Notes: a model not told the origin generated them from the letters alone. A DNA stretch of 64,000 nt from Conchocele bisecta (GCA_029237695.1 CM055279.1:1518975-1582974); one strand, 5' to 3'; shown: positions 1 to 31,159, numbered from the stretch's first letter. Made by a program: numbers and translations.

Positions 1-1840
1 ACACTATCCTCATAATTAAATTACATATGTACGTAATTGAAAACATTTTTATAGTAAGTTACACATATGGTAACTTACACAGGTTAACTTTCAAACTGGC
101 CTGTCACCGATGCAAACCAATAACCGTCCGGGATCAGACTAAGGTGGGCCACCACCATTGATTTTCCCTAAAAAACTAACCCGTTACCACACATTTTGCT
201 ATTCTCTGCTGCTTTCATTTCTCTTATGGATGTTCCAATAACCTGCAACCATTCTGCTCTGGATATTGACTAATTAAAATATAGATTTAATTATTGTTGA
301 AGCTGGGGTCCCATCTAGTAGGTACAAACTTTTCTTTATGGAACTTAAAATAAGTGTATAATTGCAACTAGTCCACCACTTTTAAACATTACGAGTGCCA
401 TCTACACAGATATAATTATTTAGTAATCTTTAATGTACTCATAGAGACTCGTGGTGGTATCAAGCTAGTTCCATATGCAAATGATGCAGTATTTTTAAAT
501 TATTTATAGCAAGTAAATGCTGAATAAATATTTGTATCGACATATCATAAAGTATGATATTGCACATCACAAAATAAATAAATGGAATAAATATTTGCTT
601 CCGTTATCATTTTAAGGAAACCCGGTTATCGCCCTTAATATCAAACTGGCATTTCGCGTTTGATATAACAAGTATAATAATGTCAATTAGTACGTCTGGT
701 AATGGTAAATCACAGATACAGTTTGCTTGCAAATCTTGATCCATTACTACCCAGTTGTTGGGGTGTTTTTAACACCAGTTTTCAGCATATTTGAAGCATT
801 TAAAAGAAAACACTGAGCCTGTTGGTCACATGATGTAAACAGAGTTTCCGTGGCCAAATAATTTAAACAATATTGGGGGCACATGACGAGGTTGGTCCCA
901 CAACATACATACGAATAGTGAAAGTAGGAAAGACTGGCTGGGATTCGGTTAAATTATACAGTAAAACTATTTGGTGTCTTTTAACCTAAACATGGCGCAA
1001 CAGAAAAGGCGGCATCAATCTACATCAACACCGTTAGGGACATGTAACCAATTTAGAGAGCAACGCATTGTAGGACGGGTACCAGCATATTAAATCATAT
1101 TAGGGAGAACTATTTTAAGTTTTAGCAGCGCACCTGGCGTCATAATGGTTGTTCCTAAATTACTGTTGCAATTATTGTTGTCAAGGGGCGTGGCTTAGCG
1201 AGGTAACAAAACGCATGGTAAAACAGCGATGCAATAATCAATAATGGAACTCCGGATGTCACTAAGACTGAAGCATCAAGCTACTTAGAATGTAATCAAC
1301 ACAAACGCATTGAAACAGTGCGAATGAATAAAGCATCAAGCCAAATGCACATGCAATTTAGACTACAACCAAGAAGATTTCAAATGTCATAACCACGAAT
1401 GACGAATACAATAGCATGATAGTAAGTTGTAATGGCACCAGTCAGCAAGAATCAAGCCACATATAATTGTAATAAGACGGATAGAACTTAGAATGTCATC
1501 AGCAAGCACGCATCAACCCTAATATAATTATGGCGGATATTACCTTCCATACCAGTCAGGGTGACCATTTTCAACGATCGCGGTGACGATCACCGCGACT
1601 AATTGTCGCCGCGAATCACAGTGACATGTCCGCTCTAAGGACGATCGCGGGGATGGGTGGGTCGCGCACGGAAAATAAAATATGTACTGTACTATCAGAA
1701 ACTGTGATAAACAAGAGACACGTTTTTACAATTGGGTTCAGAAATACGATACGAATATATAATCAAATATTATTTTCTTGTTTGTTTCATAACTTTCTGC
1801 GCATGTCTGAGAACCAGTGCATTGTACAGATTTGTCATCA
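1..1840. other. No gene recognised
   Basis: AT-rich sequence without convincing coding signal. A perfect hairpin TCGCGGTGACGATCACCGCGA sits near 1578-1598. Short open frames from 1626 on have no recognisable domain. Confidence 0.6.
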
Positions 1841-2292
1841 TCAAGGTGTATGGTCACGTGGTTAAAACAACAACAACAACAAGTACTAACACTTCCAGAA
1901 GCCCTTCGATTCAAAGCACGTATTCTTGTATTTTGTCCTTATTATGTAACGGATTTTGATAAAATATGGCGCATCAAACGCGTCTTGTTAAGCTGCATTT
2001 GTTGGTCTCTGTACTTTGGCCCACACTTCTATCGTTTTTGCGACGAATCGATTTCCATGTCTACTGGTCTACTGACACGGAAATCGATTCTTCGCAAAAA
2101 CGACAGAAGTATGTGCCGAACTCCCGGGACCACCGAATGCAGCTCATGAAGACGAGTTTGCTGCGCCATATTTCATCAAAATACGTTGCCTATTGACGAA
2201 AATATTAACTAATACTTACTTTGGAGTGGGCGCACTTTTAACACTTTCAGCCAGTGCTGTTGTTGTTGTAACCACGTGATCATGCACCTTGA
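1841..2292. mobile_element. Fold-back element, ends TCAAGGTG...CACCTTGA
   Basis: Inverted ends carry TGGTCACGTGGTT / AACCACGTGATCA and ACAACAACAACAA / TTGTTGTTGTT. The interior arms share CGACGAATCGATTTCC. A second copy lies at 15683-16050 and a partial one at 19156-19281. Confidence 0.88.
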
Positions 2293-2420
2293 TCATACTG
2301 ATCCTTTTGTGAAGAACGTACTCCAGTTATTTTACCCGTACGTGCGTAAGTGACCGCAAATAATTGGACATACAATTAGCTCATGTTTCTTATATATCGT
2401 CTTACATTTAGTATCTTTGT

Positions 2421-2930
2421 TGGAGACAAGCCATGTGATTTTGCAATAAAGAAGATGTCTGTGTTTTTTATGAAAATATTTCTGTCAATGACGTCGAAAG
2501 TTGAAACTTTCATAGCCATTGCGCAATTCTGTTATTCCGCATGTGCTCTGAACATTTTGTCAACTTTCGACGTCATTTACGGAAAATATCGTAAATATTG
2601 TAAATATGTTTCATGAGGCATCTCTCATCTGTGTAGGTACACACTCATATAGCTTGTCATCTCTCATCTGTGTAGGTACACAATCATATAGCTTGTCATC
2701 TCTCATCTGTGTAGGTACACAATCATATAGCTTGTCATCTCTCATCTGTGTAGGTACACAATCATATAGCTTGTCTTGTCTGATACACGCCATGTGATTT
2801 TGTATCTAAGAGGATGTGCGATTTTTTTATGAAATACATTTACGGAAACTGTGATATTTTCTGTAAATGACGTCGAAAGATGACGAAATTTTAATAGCAA
2901 TTTAATTTCGCATTTGCTATGAAAAGTTCG
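2421..2930. repeat. FB-D fold-back split by a 39-bp tandem repeat
   Basis: FB-D halves (GACGTCATTTACGGAAAATA type) flank four units of CTCTCATCTGTGTAGGTACA plus CAATCATATAGCTTGTCAT at about 2625-2780. Confidence 0.85.
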
Positions 2931-3152
2931 TCAAGTATCTACTCTTGTGTAAACTACGTATGGGACTGACTGGAGAAATGGGGCTTATAGACTTTGTGAC
3001 GTGTGGAGACCCTGATCATACTGCGCAGTCTGGTCAGGGTCTGCACAGTTCGCCATTCGGTCGAAAGTCAGGCTACGGAAAGTTGCTAGATGTGAGGTGA
3101 GGAGCTAGACTGACCACAGATGCCATAAGCCGCATTTCTCTTGTCCATGACC

Positions 3153-3460
3153 AGTAGCCGATTTCACCAAAATTGCAAAGTATACTTATCTTGCTAAGTA
3201 CACTTTGAGGGAGACATTTTCAATTTAAGGATAAATTTATTATTTTTTATTATACTGAATGTATTACATTATCACAGCCATTTGGCTGTGATAATGTAAT
3301 ACATTCAGTATAATAATTCTGAATACTTTTAATCATCAAATATATGCAGTCGTTAGTTTTATATGAAATAATGCATTTCGGAAAAAAATAAATGATTGCT
3401 CCCTCAAAGTGTACTTAGCTAGATAAGCATAATTTACAATTTTGGTAAAATCGGCTACTG
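3153..3460. mobile_element. FB-B fold-back element, copy 1
   Basis: About 308 bp. The arms are GTAGCCGATTTCACCAA and its complement. A central palindrome reads TTACATTATCACAGCCATTT and back. Four further copies occur in this window. Confidence 0.92.
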
Positions 3461-4372
3461 GTGCTAGACTGGTCAAAAATGGCATAAGCCCAATTTATCA
3501 CATCACATTCCAGAAGCTAGACTGGTCACACCTGTCATAAGCCCCGTTTATCCAGTCGCAGATCAGGAACTAGGCTTACCACAAATGCCGTAATCCCCAT
3601 GTAGCCAGTCACAGACCAGGAGCTAGACTGGCCACAGATGGGTTGAATTGACCACACATGCCATAAGACCCATTTGTTCCGTCACGGCAACAAATGCACC
3701 AGTGTCATGTTTGCCAAATGTACGTAGAGTGCAAGTAATGTACTTAATACGTGAGAGTGTCTGAAAAAATGAGGCTTATACAAAATCTGACGTCATTATG
3801 CGTATATTATAAATGTAAATATTGACCCCCTCCCCCCTCCCCCCTCCCCCCTTGCACAATCGTTCTGTCGAGTATAACACAGCCACTTATGGCCGGACAG
3901 CCAACAGTGAAAACCCTGATCATTCATATTTGTGGCTGTGAGTGGAGAAATGGGGGCTATGCGACCAGTGTAGCCCCAGATCAGCCTGCGCATCCGCGCA
4001 GTCTGATCAGGGTCTGCACTGTTCGCCATTCAGTCAATGAAACATCTGTAATTCTTTTCTAACTTAGGGTGTTGATAAGCTTCATAAGTGTTCTCAAATA
4101 TCAGAAGTTTGAGCGCCATTTCTCCAGTCACAGCCACAGGTGATGCTATGATGATCGCACACGTCGTAAGTGTTCTAAAATATCAGAAGTTTGAGCGCCA
4201 TTTCTCCAGTCACAGCCACAGGTGATGCTATGCTGATCACACACGTCGTAAGTGTTCTAAAATATCAGAAGTTTGAGCCCCATTTCTCCAGTCACTGTCA
4301 CTGCCACGTGTGATGCTATGATGATCGCACACGTCGTAAGGTCCATTTTCACAACTGTGGTTCAACTGTACT

Positions 4373-4586
4373 TAACCCTTAGCCTGCTAATCGCGAAAAC
4401 TGTCGTCTGCTGTTGCTTTATATTTTGCCCTGTTTCTCAATACAAAACTGGTTTGACAGCACTTTAGAATCATTTACAATGGAAATGATTCTAAAGTGCT
4501 GTCAAACCATGTATTTGATGAGAAAAATCGAAAATAAAACATAAACAGCAGACGACAACATTTCATTCAGCAGGCTAAGTGTTAAT
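4373..4586. mobile_element. FB-A fold-back element, copy 1
   Basis: The arms are TTAACCCTTAG...TGTCGTCTGCTGTT and the complement. The centre is GACAGCACTTTAGAATCATT / AATGATTCTAAAGTGCTGTC. This is the most abundant family in the window. Confidence 0.92.
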
Positions 4587-5435
4587 ATACAGTAGGCCTC
4601 AGTTCCAAATGTCAGACCTCAATACGATAAGACGGCCCCACTTGTTGCACACACCACGGTTTTTGAACTTTACGTTCAGATATTATGGTGAACTATGTTT
4701 GCCGTCCACATAACGTGGTAACGCGGTAATGGGTTTGCTACACCTTATAATTAAGACGTCTTAACTGCATAATTATCGCGTCAATATGTATTATGACATA
4801 ATAACTTATGATGGCATATTTCCTAGCACGATAACGTGATAGCTAAGTCGTCTTACTACACCTTATACATCGTATAAACTGCATAATTATCGCGTCAAGA
4901 GGTCATGGCGAGATAAATTGAATATTACGAAATATTGACAACAACGACGTGATGCTGCCCACTATTGTCATCGATTTTTTTATTTCTACAAATTGTCTAG
5001 ACAGTAATACGACTTACTACAGTTTATCCCGTCAAGACGACTTACTAACTGATCAATACGAGATACAATATAACAAAAGTGACGTCACTAGTGGGCAGTA
5101 TCACGGTTTGACGAGAGTTCTTGCTATTTAATATCCAATGTATCTCCTTCTCACCAATTAGTAAGTCGACCTTTCGAGAGCGTATGTTGTTACCACTCAA
5201 ATGGTTTTGAACGCCGTCAATGTTTCTGTACAAGACGAAGGTAAGAGTACATGCATGCGTATGGATGTCGTTAATAGATACCAGACTATACATAGGTCAC
5301 TTATCAACGATGCTTAAAGTGCAAGATTTAATTGATTAATTGGAAATTTACCTTCGTTCAACATCCAGGTCATAGAGCACCTTTACATTCGCCGGTCACG
5401 CCCCTATGTGTTTAGGCATTGTTCAATCTACCATG

Positions 5436-5510
5436 TGCAGTGGAAACTCTAAAAATCGGACACCCTGGGAAATCCCCAGGGTGTCCGATTAAGACAGATT
5501 CCACTGTGAT
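5436..5510. mobile_element. FB-E short palindrome
   Basis: CGGACACCCTGGG / CCCAGGGTGTCCG with outer CAGTGGAA / TTCCACTG arms. Related copies or halves lie at 13566-13640, 13725-13755, 21349-21530 and 29215-29430. The ends resemble terminal inverted repeats of pogo/Tigger-type elements. Confidence 0.85.
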
Positions 5511-5598
5511 GAAGATATTTACATGTATGCCCATGCACTCTAAGACACGCTTGCTTGTGTGTGTGTCACACTCATGGGCATATATTAGCATAAAGCTA

Positions 5599-6231
5599 GT
5601 ATCTCACTGGGCTGCGACTGTTGCGAACGGCATTCGCGAGGGAGTTTCCAAAATATCTCGAAACGTTCGCAGGGGTTCTCAATTTCGTGTGAGTCGCAGG
5701 GCCTCGCTCTCGTGTCGCTGGAATTTTGAACATGTTCAAAATATTCGCGCGAAAATTGTTCTCTCAAAATAGTCACAGAGTCGACGTGGGTGTCTCGAAC
5801 CCGTCTCGAACCCTTCTCAATTTAGTTTCCGTGAGTCAGAAAGTGTCAGAAATGTGAGATAACTTTGTGAGGGGTTGGCCAACTATGAGACTAAATTGTG
5901 ATTGATTGGAGACAAAAATGAGAATCGAACATTCCGGGCGCGAGACATGCGCGAACTGCCCTGGGACCGATGGGAGCGCGACGAAATTACGAATAAATTG
6001 AGAATAAATTGCGATTTCTCTCAATTTTAACGCATAACTGTGGCGACACTCGCGCGACAGTCGCAAGTGCAAAAAATCGCAATTTTGTTGCGCGAATGTC
6101 GCGCATTTCGCCGGGAGTTCGTGCGACACCGATTCAGTGTGATTCCAAGTGAAAATTGTCGCTAATTCGCGTATTTTCTCGCAATTTCGTGTCTCCAACT
6201 AGTCGCGAGCTGTCGCAGCCTAGTGAGATAC
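5599..6231. mobile_element. 630-bp element with GTATCTCACTGGGCTGCGAC inverted ends
   Basis: Ends GTATCTCACTGGGCTGCGAC and GTCGCAGCCTAGTGAGATAC. The interior is rich in TCGCGCGA-type words. Open frames here are by-products of the inverted structure. Confidence 0.85.
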
Positions 6232-6302
6232 AACCTTTAGAGATCAAGTTCAGTGCGCTGATCAAAATTAAGCAATGTGAGATACCTACCCAGGTGTACG
6301 AT

Positions 6303-6511
6303 TTAACCCTACCAATGCGTTGTTAAAGTGTGTCGTCTGCTGTTTATTTTGGAATTCCATTTTTTCTCAACACCAACATTAGCTTGGTAGTACTTTAGAG
6401 TCATTTCCAATGATTCTCAAGTGCTGTCAAACAATGTTTTATTCAAGAGATAAAGACAAATTATGAAACAACTGCAGACGATATTTTAGATTCGTGCAAT
6501 TTAAGGGTTAA
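6303..6511. mobile_element. FB-A fold-back element, copy 2
   Basis: Same arms (TGTCGTCTGCTG, GCAGACGATA) and centre, with base changes. Confidence 0.88.
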
Positions 6512-7370
6512 GTGCTACTGTAGTAAGGATTGTAAATATCTTGGCTGAACCCAAATTTTCGGACATTATCGCAGTGATGTTTACCACAAAACCAGACAAT
6601 TCTGGTTAGTTTAAGAGCTCTGTTGGACGTAGTTGCGAATGTAACTTGCAATTTACTCCCACACCGTCCGTAGCCAGACTACGGACGTTACGGGAGTAGA
6701 TTACAAGAGTTACCGTTCGTAACTATGCTGGACGACGATACCAAAGAATACTATTTCACAGTCATTGGCTATTATTAATAGCTGTGTCACGGACAGATTT
6801 GGCAGATAGGCTGTGAATGTGGAAGCCCTCTCGTTAGGTAAAAGGTGCGTATATTTATAGTGATATGTGTACTTATAGAATACTGTAATGTTGTAGAAAT
6901 AGTCCTGACAATTTCCTGTTTGGCAGAACTAGTAGTGTTATCAAGATGATCAACTGTTTGAATTAATTTCCTTGGGCAAATATTAGAATGTACATTGTAC
7001 TTTCAATTTGCTTAAATAGGAAACCGCATTATATCGCCTCTGTTGCATGTTACATATACTATACATATACACAATGGCAGTATGCTCGGATTGTACATGT
7101 AATACTAGATGAAAATTTCACAAATAACTGTACATTATGGGTTTATAGTACAATGTAGTCACATTAGATACGACTGTTAATGGATTTTAGCTTTTATAAA
7201 TTGCGTTATAGTATTAAGCTTGACTCCTAATGATCAGATATGTTGCATATGGCTACCCGCTATGTAATACACCATAACAATATCATATTGGCCGCGAGAG
7301 ATCTCGATGGCTCCTTTCACAAGTCACATACGCTACACAATACATACACGATATACGCGCTAAGATGATC

Positions 7371-7818
7371 GGTTTGCTATTGGTATCACGAGATGGGGAT
7401 ACCAATGACTCCTCCGCCTCCTTCGCACCCTAACAGCAAGACCGTGTTCCTATTGGTCAAACTAGATGCGTATATCAATGGCTACGCCTCCTTTGCACCC
7501 TAACAGCACAATCGCATTCCTATTGGTTGGACTATATTCTAATAGCAATGGCTCAGCAAGATCGAGTTCCTACTGGTGAAACTAAATGCGGATGTCAATA
7601 GTCCCACCTCCGTAGCACCCAAACAGCATAATCGGATTCCTATGTGTCAAATGTGTCAACTGCTAATGACCCCGCCTTCTTTGCACCGTAATAACATGGT
7701 CCAACAGACGTGCATGCCAATGGCCCCGCCTCCTTGCATCCTAACAACAAGACCGAGTTCATATTAGTCAAATTAGATGCGGCTATCAATGGCTCCGCCT
7801 ACTTTGCACACTAGCAGC

Positions 7819-7845
<27 letters not shown>
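7371..7845 (+). repeat. Promoter-proximal ~69-bp tandem repeat running into the GH9 start codon
   Basis: About six to seven diverged units share TTCCTATTGGTCAAACTAGA, a CAATGG(C) box, a CCGCCTCC box and TTTGCACCCTAACAGCA. ATTGG/CCAAT and GC-box-like strings recur in each unit. The final unit includes the GH9 ATG and the codons for the first residues of its signal peptide. Promoter function is inferred from position and motifs. Confidence 0.8.
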
Positions 7846-25271
<17,426 letters not shown>

Positions 25272-25592
25272 CGTGGTCCGATCGTCAATACGCTGGATAC
25301 GGACCGGTCTCATATCTAGGTTATCTAACTTGGACTTGGACTATCACGAGTAACTTCCCTTGGTACTACTTACGAGGCATCTTCGGCGTAGGTGGAATTT
25401 GTCCGTTTGGCGCCACGTTGCTTTTAGCAATGCATGTCATTCTTGATCAATGATTGGTTCTGTTAGAGCATACATAGTGAAAATTATAAATATTTGGCGA
25501 CCATCTTGGATTTATGGTAAATGTAAAAATGACCAAAATACATATAAAACTTATTTAAATTCTCCATTACACCATCTACGTCAATTTAGCAT

Positions 25593-25598
25593 AATAAA
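25593..25598 (+). promoter_or_regulatory. Candidate GH9 polyadenylation signal
   Basis: AATAAA 322 nt after the stop codon. A second AATAAA lies at 26004-26009. Either could end the transcript; there is no transcript evidence here. Confidence 0.35.
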
Positions 25599-26494
25599 CA
25601 CATTTACTACACCATTGGTGTTTCGAAATGTAAAAATTATAGATATCTGGCGCCATGTTGAATTTATTATGTTTCGCACTGGTCGGATTTTTGTAAATGT
25701 TTAAGTTTGTACCAACATATCTTCCATCCATGAAAAAATTGCACTTTTGTCCGGCGCGTATAGATTATTTTGTTAAAGGACACCATTATTTGAGGTAAAA
25801 CCGACAAATTATGAATTCTAACATTAATGTCTCCCAGGAGGTTCTTCTAAGGGAAATTATCCGTGATTTCCCAAGTTCCGTAACCTATTTATAGGACTGG
25901 TCTATACAGTTGCAACTGCTTGATAATGATGTGCAAGCATATTGATTGAGGCATGTGTGTGTGTCGGTGCGCCTAATCTATATGTATTCTGGTACAGTCG
26001 CTGAATAAAATGTTACTTAAAATTATCGTGTGCGATTTTTCCACTGGCACTAGCTTTATCCCGTTTAACTATTTCACCCCTAAATAGGTGGAATGGATTT
26101 TGATATGTTAATTAGCAGAATAAACCATTCGTCACAAAATGATTTTCAGACAAGTCCATTTATGAAAACGATTTATGTAAATTGGAGTCAAAGTGGCACA
26201 TATACTACTACTGTCGCATAAACCTATGCCGAGATGTCACTCAGCATTACTCAGATTACTCAAATGTGTTTATGCAGTATCTCCTGTATGCAGCTGAATG
26301 ATAATTCGTCAGGAATCCGGCGCCGATTTCGACGTGAAACATGTTACGCCGGTGCGGAGTTTAGCAACAGTGAAAATGAACCTTACATATGCTTATGATA
26401 CGGTGGTAGTAAAGGTGCCACTTTGACCCAAATTTACATAAATTTTCATAAATGGACTTGTCTGAAAATCACATTGTGACTGTGAACACAGAGT

Positions 26495-26653
26495 TCATAT
26501 TATAAAGCCGTTTATCCAGTCGGTATATTCGGACACTCGGGCAAATACGGCCGGGAAACTTTCGGGATTGCTTCGGCTTGTGAAGGAAGCGATGCCAGCT
26601 TGTACCCAGTCTCCCTGCTGGTTCCGACACACGAGTGGCCCCCCGCTGTCTCC
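26495..26653 (-). CDS. Serine protease exon 7: catalytic Ser and C-terminus
   Basis: Encodes GDSGGPLVCRNQQGDWVQAG, IASFTSRSNPESFP and VFARVSEYTDWINGFII, then TGA. Acceptor CACTGTACAG. The loop SFTSRSNP has no Cys at position 220. Confidence 0.95.
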   Translation of the reverse strand, partial: GDSGGPLVCRNQQGDWVQAGIASFTSRSNPESFPAVFARVSEYTDWINGFII

Positions 26654-29600
26654 CTGTACAGTGTATAGAGGATATTACATGGGTGATTATTTAATATGAT
26701 CTTTATTAAACAGTTCGTCAACTATGAGCCCAGTTTCTGCTTCCGACACATATAGGACCACAGGTTATTTCGGTATATATGGGCTATTTCGGTATATCTG
26801 GTTGTTTGGGTGTATTGTTACCAGCATACAATTTACGACACATCCCGCGAGTTATACGTATAAGTATGGTTCCTTTGTGGGTATTTTGACAATATAAAAG
26901 GGGGTCCGAAAGTTCGAAACGGTGAATGTGTAGATAATTGACGATTTATGTCGTGTGTAATGATTGAGCATTAGAAGTTGCACAAAACTATGCCAATTAC
27001 CCAAAACCAACTAAATCCACCAAATTTACACAAAATTCACCAAAATACCCATATGACACCAACATTCTGACCATCAGTTCAAACATGTGTGCAGGACCCT
27101 CTGTCTCCCAGTATAATACATAGAGGATTTTACATTGTGATCATTTTTAGCTGTTACTGGAGAAAGTGTGTATATCAGTTGTACGAACAGTATAAATCCG
27201 CAGTCTGATCAGGATTTGCACTGTTCGCCATTCCATCAAATGAAATACCCATCATGCTGCAGGAGTGTGATATATGATCAGGAACTACACTGGTCACAAA
27301 TGTTTCTCCAGTGGCAGACACAATTAACCCTTGAAATGCTGAATTTAAGTCATATTATTTGAATAGTGACTTTATTAAATTTTCGACCACATGGTCCTTA
27401 TCAAAATAGTTAGAAACTGTATTGGCAGTCCTATAATGATAGATATACAATCTACTACTAATAAGAGCAAACGGGTTGGACTAAAAGGTTGAACAACATT
27501 ACCTACATGCTATTAAGGAGAGAGACGTTGTGTGGAGAAGTGACTGTGCAAATCATATTGACAAAGTTGATATACGACCAAGAAAAGAGTGTACGTGGAA
27601 TCCGTAACTTACCGGACAGATTCCGCCTTCTACGTAACTTACCGGACAGATTCCGCCTTCTACGGAATCCGGTCGGAAACCGGCACAAAGACGGCCTGTC
27701 ATGCTATCAATGGCGTAGTACGTCTGACACGTTTCCGGTTCCTCAATCGGAAGTTCGATGGACATTGCTGTTCTGGAAACTGCTCCGCCTACAAAATAGT
27801 TCCAACATCGTATTGAGTAGGCCTACTCTACTCTAACCAAGTCGATGCAATAGCCAATGCATAGCACAACATGGTCCACCTTATAACTCATTACTAATCA
27901 TGATAATATGTCTAGAATATTTATAACTTATTCATCCATCGAAATCCTTATCAGTAAGTTATAAATATTCATTATATCGCTATCACGGAAACTGCTCCGC
28001 ATATAATTAGTACATGTACCAACATTTTAAACCGAACACAAATTAGTTCCACATATTTCATATCTGGATTCGAATTAAATCGGATTATGTAGCTACCTGT
28101 AAATGTTCTGAAGCTCGGATTGAATCGGATTACAGCAAACTGCTGGCAATCCAAGATGCAGATAAATCGCAATCTTAAGGCGACACATTTTGGGGGAAAA
28201 TGGGGCGGTCGGACATTTTTATTTTTTATTTTCAGGCAATACTAAAACGAGGTGTTGAACGGCAAGGCGCAGTTGCGTGCAATAGTGTTTTGTAATAACA
28301 TGTTCATATTGAAGTATTGCTAATCTGGAGGGGGCGGGTTCCGGGGTTGCTGTATTGCGCTACGTAAAGCACTCAGATAAAAAGCTGTGGGAGAGGTATA
28401 ATACGCGGGCCGCATCATTCTCGTAAATTTTACCAATTTTCTTTTAATTTAAATAAAAAACCCTTGTGCGGGCCGTTTTATTAGGGGCGGGCGGGGATGA
28501 GAATCTAAACATTAATTTTGTGTAGCCTAAACTGCGCATAAATATAACACAACTACTGGCGGAAATTTCATATTTGAAGTCGAAGACACGAGTTCTACTT
28601 GCGCCGGTGCGTTCCGACTGGTTGGTTTACCAGAATCCCGATATCTCTGGTTTGGCCAGATACATGTTTGACTTTCTTGTTACTGGAGAGCTTAACCCGG
28701 TTATATCCATTATACAAGTAGCAAAGCAAGATAAGTACTGATCCTAGGGAGTGGTGCTAAGTGACTGTTGTGTGGTGAGGTCCTGGCACCAGATCAGGAT
28801 ATTCTAATTTCAGGGCTGAATATATATTGAGTAAAATATTCAGTTTTGATTTTGGTCTCCACCCCCCTCCCCCCCCCCCCCCCCCCCCCATCACAAAAGG
28901 TGAAATACGGGAATCGACCCCGTAAATCCGGTTTAGAATAACAATTAATAAGTAAATAAATAAAAACATAAATAAATAAATAATAAATAAATAAATGCGA
29001 GTAAATAAATCGATAAATCTACCTGCGTGGGTACAGCCCCATCCTGTCATGACGCACACCTGACCCTCGGAGGGAAAGTTTGCGTCACCGGCCTCGGGGA
29101 GGAGGATCCTCTCTATGTTGCTGAACTCTGGCCCCGAGGGGACGCTGGCCTCCAGCCGCACTAGGGCGATGTCGTTGAACCACATACCTAGAACATGTAA
29201 CGAAATATGTACAGTGGAACCTCTCTAAACCGAACACCAATATAACGTCTATGATCGTATTTGATGGGTTTCTTTGTCATTTATCTCAGATGATAATGTA
29301 CATTTATGAGTGCAAAGGATCCACATACGTATGAGAATGGTAAAATGCCTGATTTACAGTGGAACATCTCTAAACATGACACCCTGGGGACCTCCCAGGG
29401 TGTCCGGTTTAGAGATGTTCCACTGTATTTCATCGTCCATCGATGACATGTAGAAATAAAATAAGGACTGTATTATCAGTTTCGCCAGATACATTCAAAA
29501 CCTACGGCTATTTATATATGTATACCGCTGGCTACATCAGTGGATCGATAACAGCAGCTACCACGTGACTTACCTGGACATTTTCGACAGCGAGCAGACA

Positions 29601-31159
29601 GAAAGTATCAGAGAGATTTTGGATTTTGCACGTCAATCTGTCTAGACGTTGTTGTTGTTTTTGTGGTAGTCACTGTATGAAAATGTATTGTACATATTGT
29701 GGAGCGCCGTGGCGTAATGGTTAGTGTGTCGGACTACTGATCCAAGGGTCGTGGGTTCGAGCCTGACTAACGGCGTGCGTTGTGTCCTTGAGCAAGACAC
29801 TTTATCCACACTGCTCCAGTTCACCCAGCTGTAAATGGGTACCGATAATTCGTAGTTGCTCTGTAAATACGAATTACCGGCTTCTCTCAAGAATCTCTAC
29901 CTCCGTTCTTTCTCCCATTCTTGGGAGACGGCATGCAAGGTCATAGAGCCAGTGCCGCCGTTAAATATAAGCTAAAAAAAATAAAAGAATTGTACATATT
30001 AACCATTCAATACTTTGCCTGACTAAAATTGAGTCAGGTGTGTATGTTAATGTTTTACCTTACGTTTATCGGAGATAAATAACTACAACATATGAGAAAA
30101 GTGAATCACTATAATCGAGGAATTTGAATATAGAAATCCGGTGAAGAATGCTCCAAACTCGATCCACAAATTGGCACAATTCGCACCACCCTTGGCCAGG
30201 ACTTGGCTACTTGACAACAGCGACATAGCAAGGTTCTGGCCAGTGGGAGTGCGAGATGTGGAACAAGTTTAGAAAGGGGTGCAGGAGCATTCCTCGAGAA
30301 AATATTGCTTTCTACATTCAATTCCCGCTAAAATAGTGATTGTAAAGCTATAATGTTCATATAAAGTACATGTACAATGTATAGTCATTTCCCTCAGAAA
30401 AACAGTTACAGTAAGTTACAGTAAAAATACACACCTGGCCAAATGTTAGGGGGGGGGGGTGGTGTTCGTAACTCTTGCCCCAGCCCTAGCTACGCACGTG
30501 CATACTCATAGAAAGTGGTACGTATGTACGTATGTCAATATACCCCCCCCCCCTCACATACTCCATATATCAGGGTCATTAAATTGGAACGTACTTATCA
30601 AATGTTTATAATATCGTCTGCTGTCACTATATTATCACTATATATTTTTAAAGTTTGCTCTTCGAACTTCTGAGTCGTACGCTGCTTTTCACTTACATAT
30701 ATACATTATTATTTGTGAACACATCCACTAAATATTTGCTATCAGCATGCTCAGTGCAAATGTTATTCTAAATTCCAATGTTGCACTGACGAACTTCTTA
30801 GTCGTACGAAGTTTAATGAAACGGGCACATGATTTACAAGAGGATAGTGTCGTTCATACCACAAAGTGTGGATGCGCGGTCTAACTTGTATTAACTTGTA
30901 TTATAACCAACTTACTAGAGTGGTCGTATTGCGGGTGGACGATGATACGGTCCACGTCTATCTCCCACATCCGCCAATCGTTTTGGTGTAATGCCCAGCC
31001 CAGCAGGTCCATGAATCGATCCGCCATGGCAACCTAGGTGATAATATAAGTAATACTTAGCACGGTTCGTCCGCATGTATGAGGAGATAATCCGCGAGCT
31101 TATCAGTCGTACATGCTGACAACCGTGCTATAAGTAATTAATTCCATACCCATCATCAC

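Noticed and set aside
1626..2196. Overlapping open frames of 75-110 codons
   Set aside because: They lie in and beside a fold-back element with QQQQ/NNN runs from CAA repeats; no domain or splice-consistent partner.
2611..2797. Repeat protein on both strands
   Set aside because: Direct translation of a 39-bp tandem repeat (unit divisible by three), no start context.
5419..6198. Open frames of 117-120 codons on both strands
   Set aside because: They fall within the inverted 630-bp element; opposite-strand frames mirror each other.
7777..7818. Upstream in-frame ATG for GH9
   Set aside because: Adds 14 repeat-derived, non-hydrophobic residues ahead of a good signal peptide; the ATG at 7819 is preferred, though not excluded by sequence alone.
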